Assembly (NCBI GenBank): GCA_002369495.1
Contig: DFFD01000126.1
Coordinates: 1-17,674 of the forward strand
Direction of reading: 5' to 3'
DNA: 17,674 nt
From: Lachnospiraceae bacterium UBA3785
GTDB lineage: Bacteria > Bacillota > Clostridia > Lachnospirales > Lachnospiraceae
Shown piece after piece: positions 7,412 through 15,218 of this stretch. How positions within the stretch are numbered: the stretch's first letter is position 1; each line of letters begins with the position of its first letter. The notes under the pieces were generated by a model. The model ran no database searches. It had not been told where the DNA came from and worked only from the letters and a program-made list of their open reading frames with translations. A program made the translations under genes and the position numbers.

Positions 7412-9046
7412 ATGGCGGACAATCACATCACCGATATCCACTGTCCGGTGTGCGGGGCTGCTGCCGAGTTCGATATCCGGCAGCAGCAGTACCTGTGCGG
7501 CTACTGCGGCAGTAAAGTCCAGATCGGCGAGGCAATCCGGGAAAAACAGGGATTCCGCGCCGTAAACAGCGCGCGTCTAAAGCAGGAAGCCGGGAACTAT
7601 GCGATGTTCTCGGCTTCCTGCAGCCGCTGCGGGGCGAATGTCATTTTCGAAGAAAATGAAGCCCTCTCCACCTGTCCCTTCTGCGGCCAGAGCCTTGTCC
7701 GGAAAAAATATCTCCACTCGAACAGCCTGCCGGAGTTCGTCATCCCGTTCCGGCTGACCCGAGAGGAGGCCGAGGAGATGCTGAGGGACTGGTGCCGGAA
7801 AAACCCGCGGAAGCGGGAAGCGAAAAGGCTCCTGCCGCTGGCCGGTGAAATCAAGGGGTTTTACCTGCCCTATGAGCTCATACGAGGTCCGGTGCACATG
7901 CAGGCCGGCCGCATGGACGGCGGCAGTCTCTACCGCTGCGAGGGCTTCCTCACAGGCGAATTTGTAAACCGCTCCTCCCAGCTCGACAACCTGCTGCTGG
8001 ACGGCATGGAGCCGTTTGATACGGCGGACCTTCAGGAATTTGATTTTGCCTTTCTCGCCGGACAGCGCGTGAAGACCCCGGACGTCGGCGGGAAGGATCT
8101 GCTGGCCCGCTCATGCCGGGAGGCGGAGACGCTCTATGGCCCGGCGATCCGGAAAACATTCCAGACCAGAGCCGTCAGCGTGAAGGCGGATGTCTCGTCC
8201 GCGGTCAGCCTCCCGGTGCTGCTGCCCGTGTACTATATCGCGAAGGGAAACATCCAGGCCGCCGTCAACGGCCAGACCGGAAAGGTCAGCGTCCGGGCGG
8301 AGAAGGACTCGCATTTCATTTTCCTGCCCTGGTGGCTCAAGGCGATCCTCGCGGCGCTCATTTTCTGCGGCGTCTTTCTCGGCGCGGCCCATCTCCTCGG
8401 AGCGGAGATGGGGCCTGCTCTCACGATCACCGGAGCGCTGGCGGTTCTCTACCTCATCGTGACCCTCTGTGCCTACAGCGACACGACCAGGAACCGCCTG
8501 TTTGTCGCATCCGGCCGGCAGATCTACTCGTCCGGTGAACAGAATTTCAGGCGCGAGAACGGATTCCTCGTGCCGAGCGAGTCCGTACTGCGGAGGAAAA
8601 AGGCGGAACCTGTCTTCTTTTATAAGGCGGACGGGAAGGAGCAGCCGGTGACGCTGAAATTCGCGACGCCGGCCAGGACTCTCCGGATGTGCCTCCTCGC
8701 CCTGGCCGTCCTCTTCCTGCCGGTCATCATCGCGCTCTTCCTCAACGGCTTTGACTTCGAAGGGATCCACCTCCCGGGCTCCGCCGTCTGGTTCTGCATC
8801 ATGGTGCCGGTCGTGCCGATCTACCTGCTGAAATTCGGCGTCCTCGATCTCTACAAGCGCCCATTAGTTTACATAACAAAAGAAAATGGCCGGCAGAAGC
8901 GCTGGCGGAAAAAGCCGGATCCCGGAAATATCCGCTATGTGCTCATATCCGTCCTCAGGGCTCTGTTCATCCCGCCGGTCAGCCTGGCTGTCTGGTTCGG
9001 CATTATTTCCTTCTGTGTCATCTGTTATCTGACCGCATTCGGCTGA
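7412..9046 (+). CDS. Membrane protein with two N-terminal zinc ribbons (TFIIB-type zinc-ribbon family), function unknown
   Basis: A 544-residue protein. The ATG at 7412 follows GGGAGG (7401-7406); an in-frame ATG at 7382 sits too near the expected transcript start and lacks a site. Two zinc-ribbon modules are plain: C11-x2-C14 with C29-x2-C32, and C70-x2-C73 with C88-x2-C91. A soluble middle part follows, containing PVYYIAKGN and AVNGQTGKV, a motif I associate with hypothetical zinc-ribbon proteins of Firmicutes. Hydrophobic segments lie near 307-331, 335-353, 425-444, 459-478 and 508-543, so the C-terminal half is membrane-embedded. The next gene starts 12 bases downstream, so both form one unit. 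I do not know its role; similar proteins are annotated only by the zinc ribbon. The ribbons could bind metal or nucleic acid, but nothing here decides. Confidence 0.8.
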   Translation: MADNHITDIHCPVCGAAAEFDIRQQQYLCGYCGSKVQIGEAIREKQGFRAVNSARLKQEAGNYAMFSASCSRCGANVIFEENEALSTCPFCGQSLVRKKYLHSNSLPEFVIPFRLTREEAEEMLRDWCRKNPRKREAKRLLPLAGEIKGFYLPYELIRGPVHMQAGRMDGGSLYRCEGFLTGEFVNRSSQLDNLLLDGMEPFDTADLQEFDFAFLAGQRVKTPDVGGKDLLARSCREAETLYGPAIRKTFQTRAVSVKADVSSAVSLPVLLPVYYIAKGNIQAAVNGQTGKVSVRAEKDSHFIFLPWWLKAILAALIFCGVFLGAAHLLGAEMGPALTITGALAVLYLIVTLCAYSDTTRNRLFVASGRQIYSSGEQNFRRENGFLVPSESVLRRKKAEPVFFYKADGKEQPVTLKFATPARTLRMCLLALAVLFLPVIIALFLNGFDFEGIHLPGSAVWFCIMVPVVPIYLLKFGVLDLYKRPLVYITKENGRQKRWRKKPDPGNIRYVLISVLRALFIPPVSLAVWFGIISFCVICYLTAFG

Positions 9047-9058
9047 AAGGAGCAATCT

Positions 9059-9961
9059 GTGAAAAATGAAGACATCGCCAAAAGCCTGCTCTCCGTCCCC
9101 GTATCCTACATTATGAACAGCGAGATGTTCAGGGAAATTTTCCTGAAGTACGACCCTGCTGTTTACGAAAAAGTGTCACCTGCCCTTACCGTGAAGGACA
9201 TGCTGCCGGAAGGGCGTGAGGAGGCTTTCCTTGAGGAGCTCGCGGGCGCCGCCCTCCGCTACGCGGAGGAGACCGCGCGGGAAGTCCGCGAATTCGGGGT
9301 GGCGGTCGATCCCGCCGATCCGCGCTTCGACTGGGGCACGCCGGAGAAAAATGAAGCCGCCGTCCGCCTGATCGAGGAGCGCTATCCGGTCAGTCACGGG
9401 GACATCATCTGCTACGGGCCTTCCAACATGACCCTCTGGTATTCACTGGAGCAGGACATGCTCCCCTACAGAGCGCAGAACCACGGCATGGGCGGCTGCA
9501 CCGACCCGGACCTCATCGCCTATGCGCCGCGGGTCCTCTACCCTTACCGTCCTTCCGTCGTCATCATGCAGACCGGCTCCAACGATATCGCCGCGGGGAT
9601 CCCGCTCGACGAGATCCTGCGGCGCAAGGAGGAGATGTACGCGCTCTTCCGCCGCGAGCTCCCGAAGACGAAGTTCATCATCTGCTCCGGCCTGCCGCTG
9701 CCCGGGCGGATGCAGTTCTGGGACGCGACCGTAAAGACAAACGCACTGCTCAGAGAGCTGTGCGCGCGGACGGAGGGTCTGCATTTTCTGGATGCGACGG
9801 ACGCCATGCTCGCGGACACCGGGGATGAGATGTACCGGACTTCGGACGGCCGTTATTTCAATCCGTCCCTCTTCCGGATCGACCGGATCCACCTGAACAA
9901 AAAGGGACACGACGTCTGGACGGGGCTTATGAAGGAAAAGCTTGCGGAGCTTGGTGTCTGA
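9059..9961 (+). CDS. SGNH/GDSL-like hydrolase (probable carbohydrate esterase)
   Basis: A 300-residue protein starting at GTG 9059, with AAAGGAG at 9046-9052. About 115 N-terminal residues are helical and unassigned. The SGNH blocks follow in order: S122 in YGPSNMTLW (block I), GMGG at 143-146 (block II), N175 in QTGSNDIAAG (block III) and D275-x-x-H278 in RIDRIHLNKKGH (block V). Together these give the Ser-Gly-Asn-His set of this fold. Block I reads G-P-S instead of the usual G-D-S. There is no signal peptide. Family members remove acyl groups from sugars, lipids or peptides. Its closeness to glycosidase genes makes a sugar acetyl-esterase a reasonable guess, but its direct partner in the transcript is the zinc-ribbon membrane protein, not a glycosidase. 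Confidence 0.85.
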   Translation: MKNEDIAKSLLSVPVSYIMNSEMFREIFLKYDPAVYEKVSPALTVKDMLPEGREEAFLEELAGAALRYAEETAREVREFGVAVDPADPRFDWGTPEKNEAAVRLIEERYPVSHGDIICYGPSNMTLWYSLEQDMLPYRAQNHGMGGCTDPDLIAYAPRVLYPYRPSVVIMQTGSNDIAAGIPLDEILRRKEEMYALFRRELPKTKFIICSGLPLPGRMQFWDATVKTNALLRELCARTEGLHFLDATDAMLADTGDEMYRTSDGRYFNPSLFRIDRIHLNKKGHDVWTGLMKEKLAELGV

Positions 9962-9962
9962 C

Positions 9963-10100
9963 TCACTGCCGGCTCCAGTCAAGTTCCGGATCCTTCATCA
10001 CCTCAAGGAGCGGCTTGTCATACTCGTCCACGAGGATGACCACCCGGCGGCCGGTCTTGTCTACGGCCCGCCGTATGATGCTGCGAAAGTCAATGTTCAT
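9963..10100 (-). pseudogene. Remnant of an AAA-ATPase-like (PF09820-type) gene
   Basis: On the minus strand the frame reads FRSIIRRAVDKTGRRVVI, then LVDEYDKPLLEVMKDPEL, and stops at 9963-9965. RRVVILVDEYDKPLLE is the Walker B region of the AAA-ATPase-like family that usually carries a C-terminal PD-(D/E)XK nuclease and spans about 500 residues. Only about 45 residues survive: the Walker A half should lie at higher coordinates but is absent, and the homology ends after DPEL. The ATG at 10098-10100 has no ribosome binding site. It starts one base after the SGNH stop on the other strand. I read it as decayed debris left between that gene and the ABC operon; the C-terminal part of a relative lies at the right edge. 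Confidence 0.75.
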
Positions 10101-10177
10101 AGCCGGCAGCGGCAGAAACAGGGGCTCAAATCCATCCCCTCCCGGCGCATCCGGACCGCACTTGCAAGAAAACCTCT

Positions 10178-11050
10178 TTAGCGATAAAGATACATATACA
10201 CATCCTCCAGACTTACCGCTGCCTGCCGTACATTTTCTATTTCCGGCTTTTCTTCCGAAATGATTTTCACCGACACTTTTTCCCCCATTTCTCCTATTAC
10301 GCGATTTGAGGGATATTTCCGGCTGAAGTCCTGATACAGCGTCCCCGGCATCTCGGTCTCCCATATTGACGGGGCGGCATATCGGACAGCTTCCACCGGT
10401 GTCCCGGAAAGCACCGTCTCTCCCTTTCTAAGAAAGATGACCTCTTTCGCAATCTGTTCTACATCCGCTATGACATGCGTTGCCAGAATGATGGTCTTTT
10501 GCCCCGCAATGGAAAACAGATAGTTTCGGAGGTTCATCCGCTCTTTCGGATCCAGTCCTGCCGTCGGTTCATCCAGGATCAGGATCTTCGGGTCATTCAA
10601 AAGGGCCTGTGCCAAAAGAACCCTCTGTTTCATGCCGCCGGACAGCGATTTCAGCCTCCGGTTTTCATGCGTATATAATCCGACCAGCTTCAGGAGTTCC
10701 GGGATTCTTGCATCCGCTTCTGCCTGCCTCAACCCTTTCAGGGCAGCAAAATAATACAGGAATCGCCCGATTGTGAAGTTGTCATACAGCTGTTGCTGCT
10801 GAGGCATATATCCCAGAATGTTTCTATATTTCCCCCCAAGCCGTCTGATTTCCTGTCCTTCGTACAGTATCTTTCCCTCTGTCGGCATTTCATTTCCGAC
10901 AATCATATTCATCAAGGTAGACTTCCCTGCCCCGTTCGGCCCGAGGAGGCCATAAACCCCCTCCGAGAACTCATAGTTAAAATCCGAAAGCGCGGGGGCC
11001 TCATTCTTACTGTAACGCTTAGTCAGTTTTTGGATACTCAATGCCGCCAA
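10178..11050 (-). CDS. ABC transporter ATP-binding protein
   Basis: A 290-residue ABC ATPase. All motifs are present: Walker A GPNGAGKST (37-45), Q-loop Q84, signature LSGGMKQR (136-143), Walker B ILILDEP (156-162) and the H-loop H192 in ATHV. About 80 C-terminal residues form an accessory tail. It resembles ATPases of ABC-2 export or resistance systems. The start is a TTG at 11050, preceded by AAGGGGGG (11058-11065 on this strand) at 7-base spacing; the permease stop overlaps that site, so translation is probably coupled. An ATG inside this leader is out of frame. As last gene of the lipoprotein-permease-ATPase operon it should dimerise to power the fused permease. No clear terminator is seen between its stop and the ATPase-like remnant. 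Confidence 0.93.
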   Translation of the reverse strand: MAALSIQKLTKRYSKNEAPALSDFNYEFSEGVYGLLGPNGAGKSTLMNMIVGNEMPTEGKILYEGQEIRRLGGKYRNILGYMPQQQQLYDNFTIGRFLYYFAALKGLRQAEADARIPELLKLVGLYTHENRRLKSLSGGMKQRVLLAQALLNDPKILILDEPTAGLDPKERMNLRNYLFSIAGQKTIILATHVIADVEQIAKEVIFLRKGETVLSGTPVEAVRYAAPSIWETEMPGTLYQDFSRKYPSNRVIGEMGEKVSVKIISEEKPEIENVRQAAVSLEDVYMYLYR

Positions 11051-11063
11051 AATGCATCCCCCC

Positions 11064-13358
11064 TTATCCGCAATATGAAGTCCAATGCCTCCCTAGCAAA
11101 AACACCAGCAGCAGGAGATTCTTTGCCATTATGATATATATGATTCCCGTAAAACCCGTTTCCGGGAACACTTGCATCAGGCCATAGGCACCGGAAACCG
11201 CGAGAACGGAGAGAAGCGGAACGTGGAGGATATTCATCAGGAAATCGGCAGCCGTCAGCGCGGCCGCTGCCATCAGTGTCGTACCCTTTCTTTTGATGGC
11301 CAGAGAAAGATACGACATGAGAACAGGGAATACCATTCCCGATAACCAGCTGCTGATGACCCACAGGACGATAAACGCGCGGACAGACAAATTCCCTTCG
11401 CAGCCGCTAAATACCGTGATGCTTTGTATCGGCGCATCCCAGGCATCCATATGGGTCCGGCGGATCCACAGGATTAAATAAGGGGTCATATAGCCAAAGA
11501 AACCAATTGTATACATGGTCAGCATTACAAGGTACCGCTGCTTGAATGTGGCGGCTCTCCCGTTTTTCGTTGTCCTGACAAGGGCGGCAAGACCTGTATC
11601 CTGGTCCTCGGAAAAAAGCGGATTAAAGGATATGGAAAGGACTATCGCCAGAAGAAGTCCAAACAGGAGAAAATGCCTGCTCCGTGAAAAAACCGGATCC
11701 GTGATAACTTTTGATATGTAATATACGGGCACCCCTTTCTCCCTTGCGGGAAGCAGCTCCCTGTATTCCGCAAAGACCCGCTCAAATGCATCCTGACGTA
11801 TCCGTATTTCATCTCTTTCACTCATGACATAGTCCTGTTGGATCTGATGGAGCCTTTCTTCGGTTTCGTCCGTAATCTCCCCGCCGATCATCCTGCCGAT
11901 GGCGTAATAATGATAATCCTCCTGTGACAGGTGTATCTCTCCGTAATCCATCTGGGAGAGAAAAAAAACAACCAGTCCGATCAGGGTCACACAGCCCCAG
12001 CCCTGGACAAGAAAGCGATACATCTCCTGAAAAGACTGGCGAACCGTTCCGCGGAGCCTCGTTTTTCGCGGCAGCCTGACATGGGGGATCCAAACCCGAA
12101 GCACTCCGGAAAAGCTCGTCAGATACAATGCAAGAAACAAAATGGCTGCCGCCATATATACCGCAGATACGGCAGGAAGAACGGATACCGGAAACCCAAA
12201 GAGGCAGCAGTTTTCATATGCAGAAAACCGTTTGCCCGGATCCGCCAGTACGGAAAGATTGATGTATTTCAGACAATTCAGTGCGGAATTGTCCGGAACT
12301 GCACGATAGAGAATAACCCCGGAAACGATCCATACGGCCGCAGGGATTGCTGCCATCCATGCTTTCTTCAGCATGGAGAACAGCGCCAGGATAACGGTTC
12401 CTGTTAAGATCGATATAAATGCCGGAAAAAGGATCGTGTACCGGAGCCATTGGCGGACAGTCAGGCTTCGGCAGCAGTTGCGGAATGCTGACACGGACTG
12501 CAGGCTTCGCCCGGTATCCCCAAATCCCAGGATGCTTCCCGCAAGAATTACCCGGCCTATCGATATGAAAAGCGAGATCAGGAGGCCGTACAGGACCAGG
12601 GTGAACCATTTTGCCAGGGCAAGCGGCACCCGTCCCTGCTTTGTCGAAAGCTGAAGGTCCATCAGACGGCTGTCCGTCTCGTCTGTAATCAGCACGGCGC
12701 AGCCTATCAGGAGGAGGGCGGCTGTAAAGACAAAGGACCAGTCAAATTCCGACAGAGCCAGGACACCAAAATCATAGTCCGGGGTGATCGACACGTTCCC
12801 CAGTCTCCCATAGTCCTTCATACTCTTCTCAATAACCCTGTACGAATAGGAATTCTCGCCGGAAAAAACCCTGACCTGCCGTAATTGTTCCGCCCTGCCC
12901 GGAAGGCCGGAAATGAAACGGTCATAATACCCAATGTATTCATACTGGGTACGGAGAAGGTTCAGGATCCGGGATTTCTCCTGTCGGTTTTCTTCATTCA
13001 TCCCTGACAGATCAGGGTCTTCATTCAGGAATTCTTCATACGAACCCCTGTCTCCGTACATCTCCGACAGGATTATGCCTATTTCCTCTTTGCTTTTTCC
13101 GGCATCTTCAAGTGCATCCTTTACCCCTAGAATGCTCATCCTGTCCGAATCACTCCGGACCTTTCTAAGCGCCTCTTCATAAGGCATGCCCTGATAACCC
13201 TCACGGACCTCCTGATACAAGCCGGCATCATACTGCTTTTCCGATTCGCACAGAAGGGCAAACCGCATCAGGAGCATCAGGACAAGCGCGCCGCTGATCA
13301 ACACAAACACCTTCCTGCCGACCATTTTCTCGAATTCATATGCTGTAAGTCTGATCAT
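11064..13358 (-). CDS. ABC-2-type permease, apparently two fused permease halves
   Basis: A 764-residue integral membrane protein starting at ATG 13358, two bases after the lipoprotein stop, with GGAG upstream. Each half has the same plan: one membrane helix (about 17-36 and 454-469), a charged external region (about 37-205 and 470-558), then about five helices. The first cytoplasmic loop of each half carries a related stretch: TDETDSRLMDLQLSTKQGR (225-243) and SEDQDTGLAALVRTTKNGR (583-601). Single ABC-2 permeases with a large loop between helices 1 and 2 are typical of peptide or antibiotic export and immunity systems; here two seem joined in one chain. The cargo is unknown. The next gene supplies the ATPase, so one fused permease plus two ATPase copies would make a complete transporter. 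Confidence 0.87.
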   Translation of the reverse strand: MIRLTAYEFEKMVGRKVFVLISGALVLMLLMRFALLCESEKQYDAGLYQEVREGYQGMPYEEALRKVRSDSDRMSILGVKDALEDAGKSKEEIGIILSEMYGDRGSYEEFLNEDPDLSGMNEENRQEKSRILNLLRTQYEYIGYYDRFISGLPGRAEQLRQVRVFSGENSYSYRVIEKSMKDYGRLGNVSITPDYDFGVLALSEFDWSFVFTAALLLIGCAVLITDETDSRLMDLQLSTKQGRVPLALAKWFTLVLYGLLISLFISIGRVILAGSILGFGDTGRSLQSVSAFRNCCRSLTVRQWLRYTILFPAFISILTGTVILALFSMLKKAWMAAIPAAVWIVSGVILYRAVPDNSALNCLKYINLSVLADPGKRFSAYENCCLFGFPVSVLPAVSAVYMAAAILFLALYLTSFSGVLRVWIPHVRLPRKTRLRGTVRQSFQEMYRFLVQGWGCVTLIGLVVFFLSQMDYGEIHLSQEDYHYYAIGRMIGGEITDETEERLHQIQQDYVMSERDEIRIRQDAFERVFAEYRELLPAREKGVPVYYISKVITDPVFSRSRHFLLFGLLLAIVLSISFNPLFSEDQDTGLAALVRTTKNGRAATFKQRYLVMLTMYTIGFFGYMTPYLILWIRRTHMDAWDAPIQSITVFSGCEGNLSVRAFIVLWVISSWLSGMVFPVLMSYLSLAIKRKGTTLMAAAALTAADFLMNILHVPLLSVLAVSGAYGLMQVFPETGFTGIIYIIMAKNLLLLVFLLGRHWTSYCG

Positions 13359-13360
13359 CT

Positions 13361-14635
13361 TTACTCCGGAAGGACGCCATCCCCCTGGATAATATATGCC
13401 GGCGTCAGGCTGTCTGTAAAACTTCCGACCTCAAGCAGCGTCACAGGGTCTGCATGACCCGCCAGGATATCCTCTATTGCATAAATCTTCACTGTAAACG
13501 GGTCAAAAACGCTATAACTGATGTAGTAATCCTTTCCACAGCAGGAAACGGTTTCCGAAGTCGTTGTTCCCCAGGCAGCGCCTTCCAATGTGCAGACCTG
13601 GTTTCCCTCTTCATCCAGGACATAAAGATCATAATCCGGTTGGAAGTCCTCACCTATACAGAACGAAAACGCCGCTCCTTCCTGGATGTTGTCGAACTGG
13701 CACCACCACCCCGGGTGCTCCCCGGAAAAATGGTTCAGCCAGCTGCAGGACTTCATCCCGCGGTCTTTTAATGAGTACTCCTGATAACCATATTCATCCC
13801 TGATGACCATCTTCCCGTCATATATTCCAAAAAGCTGGGTGTTAACATCAAAAGGCAGCGGTGTAATATCGCCGGATCCTATATCATAACTAAACAGTCG
13901 GGTTTCATCTCCTGAACCCGCGCTGTACGCTGAAGTCACAGAGAAAAATACATTTGTACCATAAGGAAACAGCTTATCTATATTACTTTTATCGGTGTAT
14001 TTCGTAATTTCATAAGGTTTTTTCGAAGGTGTCAGCAGGGAATATGCCATAAGACTAACTTCAGTTTCATCCGAAAGGTTTGTCTCGCTCAAAATATAAT
14101 ACAGAACCCCGCGATGAAGGCATACCTGCTTTAGTTTATCAATATTTGGCAGCACGCTTCTTCTGCCGGAGCCATCTTTTTTGCTCGCCATGATATCCAG
14201 ATGTCCCGTCTTCTGGTTCAGGCAGGAAAACAACAGTTCATCCCTGAAATGTCCAATGAAGGTCTGCTCATAAATGGAGCCGAGAAATGCGCTGCACTCA
14301 GCCCTTTTTTCCGGTTCCGGCTCATCATTATGCAGACAGTCCGCTTTGAAACAAAGCGGACGCGTCTGCCAGTTATCCGGATCTGAAAAGAACAGGTAGT
14401 TTCCGGCGATAAAGTACAGAGTGTCATCAAAGACCGTAACCCCATGGGATTTATTGAGCCAGGAGAATGCGCAGGGGCTAAAGTCTTCATCTCCCATGTA
14501 TTCATCGCTGTAATCGGATGACTTCGGCAAACCATTTTGACCGCATGATACAAAAACCAATATACATAGTAACGACAAAAGAGCGCTTCGAAAAGTCTTT
14601 TTTCCGATAATCCTTTTCCTTCCTGTTCTTTTCAT
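13361..14635 (-). CDS. Lipoprotein with Cys-rich motif, probable beta-propeller partner of the ABC transporter
   Basis: A 424-residue protein. The ATG at 14635 follows GAGGAAG (14643-14649 on this strand) at 7-base spacing and places a lipoprotein signal at the N-terminus: basic residues, a hydrophobic core, then VFVSCG with C31 as the lipidation site. The longer frame up to 14773 would bury this signal. The mature part has repeated short beta motifs (DDTLYFIAGNYLFF, GVLYYILSE, NVFFSVTSAY, RLFSYDIGSGD), as in WD- or YWTD-like propellers. A conserved-looking segment, PLCFKADCLH, gives C95-x4-C100-x-H102 with C114 nearby. I recall similar CxxxxCxH lipoproteins beside ABC-2 permeases in Lachnospiraceae, but that is memory, not a search. 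It should sit on the outer face of the membrane, perhaps binding the transported or sensed molecule. It is the first gene of the operon. Confidence 0.85.
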   Translation of the reverse strand: MKRTGRKRIIGKKTFRSALLSLLCILVFVSCGQNGLPKSSDYSDEYMGDEDFSPCAFSWLNKSHGVTVFDDTLYFIAGNYLFFSDPDNWQTRPLCFKADCLHNDEPEPEKRAECSAFLGSIYEQTFIGHFRDELLFSCLNQKTGHLDIMASKKDGSGRRSVLPNIDKLKQVCLHRGVLYYILSETNLSDETEVSLMAYSLLTPSKKPYEITKYTDKSNIDKLFPYGTNVFFSVTSAYSAGSGDETRLFSYDIGSGDITPLPFDVNTQLFGIYDGKMVIRDEYGYQEYSLKDRGMKSCSWLNHFSGEHPGWWCQFDNIQEGAAFSFCIGEDFQPDYDLYVLDEEGNQVCTLEGAAWGTTTSETVSCCGKDYYISYSVFDPFTVKIYAIEDILAGHADPVTLLEVGSFTDSLTPAYIIQGDGVLPE

Positions 14636-15157
14636 TTCGAGTCTTCCTCTTCCGTTTATATTCTTAAATCCTGAGTTTTGAGTGACCATAATTCGGATTT
14701 TGGGTTTTAACGCAAACAATCCCATCCTTCCGTCACCCGCGAAATATTGAGAGCAGGTTCTGAAACAGAACAAAGAATAACGTTTAACCGTTCCCTCCGT
14801 GTTTTCACCCTCATGTGCCTTCGCGCTTATAATCCCGACGCCTTTATTCTAACACCTCCTCTTCTAAAAATCTCTGCCTTGGAATGAACGGTCAAAAAAC
14901 GGCCGTTTTTGGTTATTCCAACCTTATATCCATCCTGCGCTCATGAAAAAGCATTGCCAGAATGTCGGCGCGTGCAGGCCGCCTGTCGGTTGCTTCCGCG
15001 GTAATATTCTAAAAACGCGCTTATATGTATCACCTTCCTTCAGTCTGTCGTCTCATCACGTCTCGTATTGACTATAATTCCCCCCGCCAATTTAAACAAG
15101 CGGCCGGGCGTGAGTTGTGGAAAAACCTCATTTCGCGTCGGTCATTCGGTTTCGGTA
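14636..15157. other. Divergent intergenic region between the lipoprotein operon and the sensor kinase
   Basis: About 520 bases with no convincing gene. It holds the leader of the minus-strand lipoprotein operon, for which I see no strong promoter; TAGAAT and TATAAG on the minus strand lie near 14847-14852 and 14825-14830, both without a good -35. It also contains an inverted repeat at 14879-14921, two ACCGTTC words in opposite orientation (plus 14787-14793; minus 14886-14892) and plus-strand TATAAT words at 14828-14833 and 15073-15078. Such a region is the natural place for LytTR-regulator binding. Confidence 0.5.
14879..14921. repeat. Imperfect inverted repeat in the divergent regulatory region
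   Basis: TTGGAAT (14879-14885) is matched by ATTCCAA (14915-14921), and the interior holds the palindrome-like core AAAAACGGCCGTTTTT. It could be an operator or a bidirectional attenuator. On the minus strand the left half contains ACCGTTCAT, which fits an AgrA-type LytTR half-site pattern. Neither role can be proven from sequence. Confidence 0.6.
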
Positions 15158-15187
15158 TTGCTTTCACGCCGCATATTATTTTATAAT
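15158..15187 (+). promoter_or_regulatory. Predicted promoter of the kinase/LytTR operon
   Basis: A perfect TATAAT (15182-15187) is preceded by TTGCTT (15158-15163, 18-base spacing), a partial -35. A transcript starting near 15194 would carry GAGGGGAAG and begin translation at TTG 15219. This fit is one reason not to use the GTG at 15117. The -10 lies in a small palindrome (ATTAT at 15175-15179, ATAAT at 15183-15187). Confidence 0.55.
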
Positions 15188-15202
15188 TGGCATATCTTAC
15201 GT

Positions 15203-15211
15203 GAGGGGAAG
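15203..15211 (+). promoter_or_regulatory. Ribosome binding site that decides a TTG start
   Basis: GAGGGGAAG lies 7 bases before the in-frame TTG at 15219. No comparable site precedes the earlier in-frame GTG at 15117, which also lies upstream of the predicted promoter. Confidence 0.65.
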
Positions 15212-15218
15212 TGACATT

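Noticed and set aside
14636..14773. N-terminal extension of the lipoprotein frame up to 14773
   Set aside because: It would put 46 residues before a clear lipoprotein signal; the ATG at 14635 has a proper ribosome binding site.
14943..15071. A 42-codon ORF on the plus strand (MKKHCQNVGACRPPVGCF...) with three evenly spaced Cys, a possible signal peptide gene for the nearby kinase
   Set aside because: It has no ribosome binding site, no leader or AgrD-like motif, and its C-terminal half looks random. It may be worth a look only if the region is shown to be transcribed.
15073..15078. TATAAT next to TTGAC as promoter for the kinase operon
   Set aside because: TTGAC abuts the TATAAT without a spacer, and no good -35 lies at 16-18 bases. 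The site at 15158-15187 fits the translation start better, though a second upstream start cannot be excluded.
15117..15218. Extension of the sensor protein to a GTG at 15117
   Set aside because: There is no ribosome binding site, the added residues do not look like a sensor start, and a good promoter (-10 at 15182) and GAGGGGAAG site lie downstream of it.
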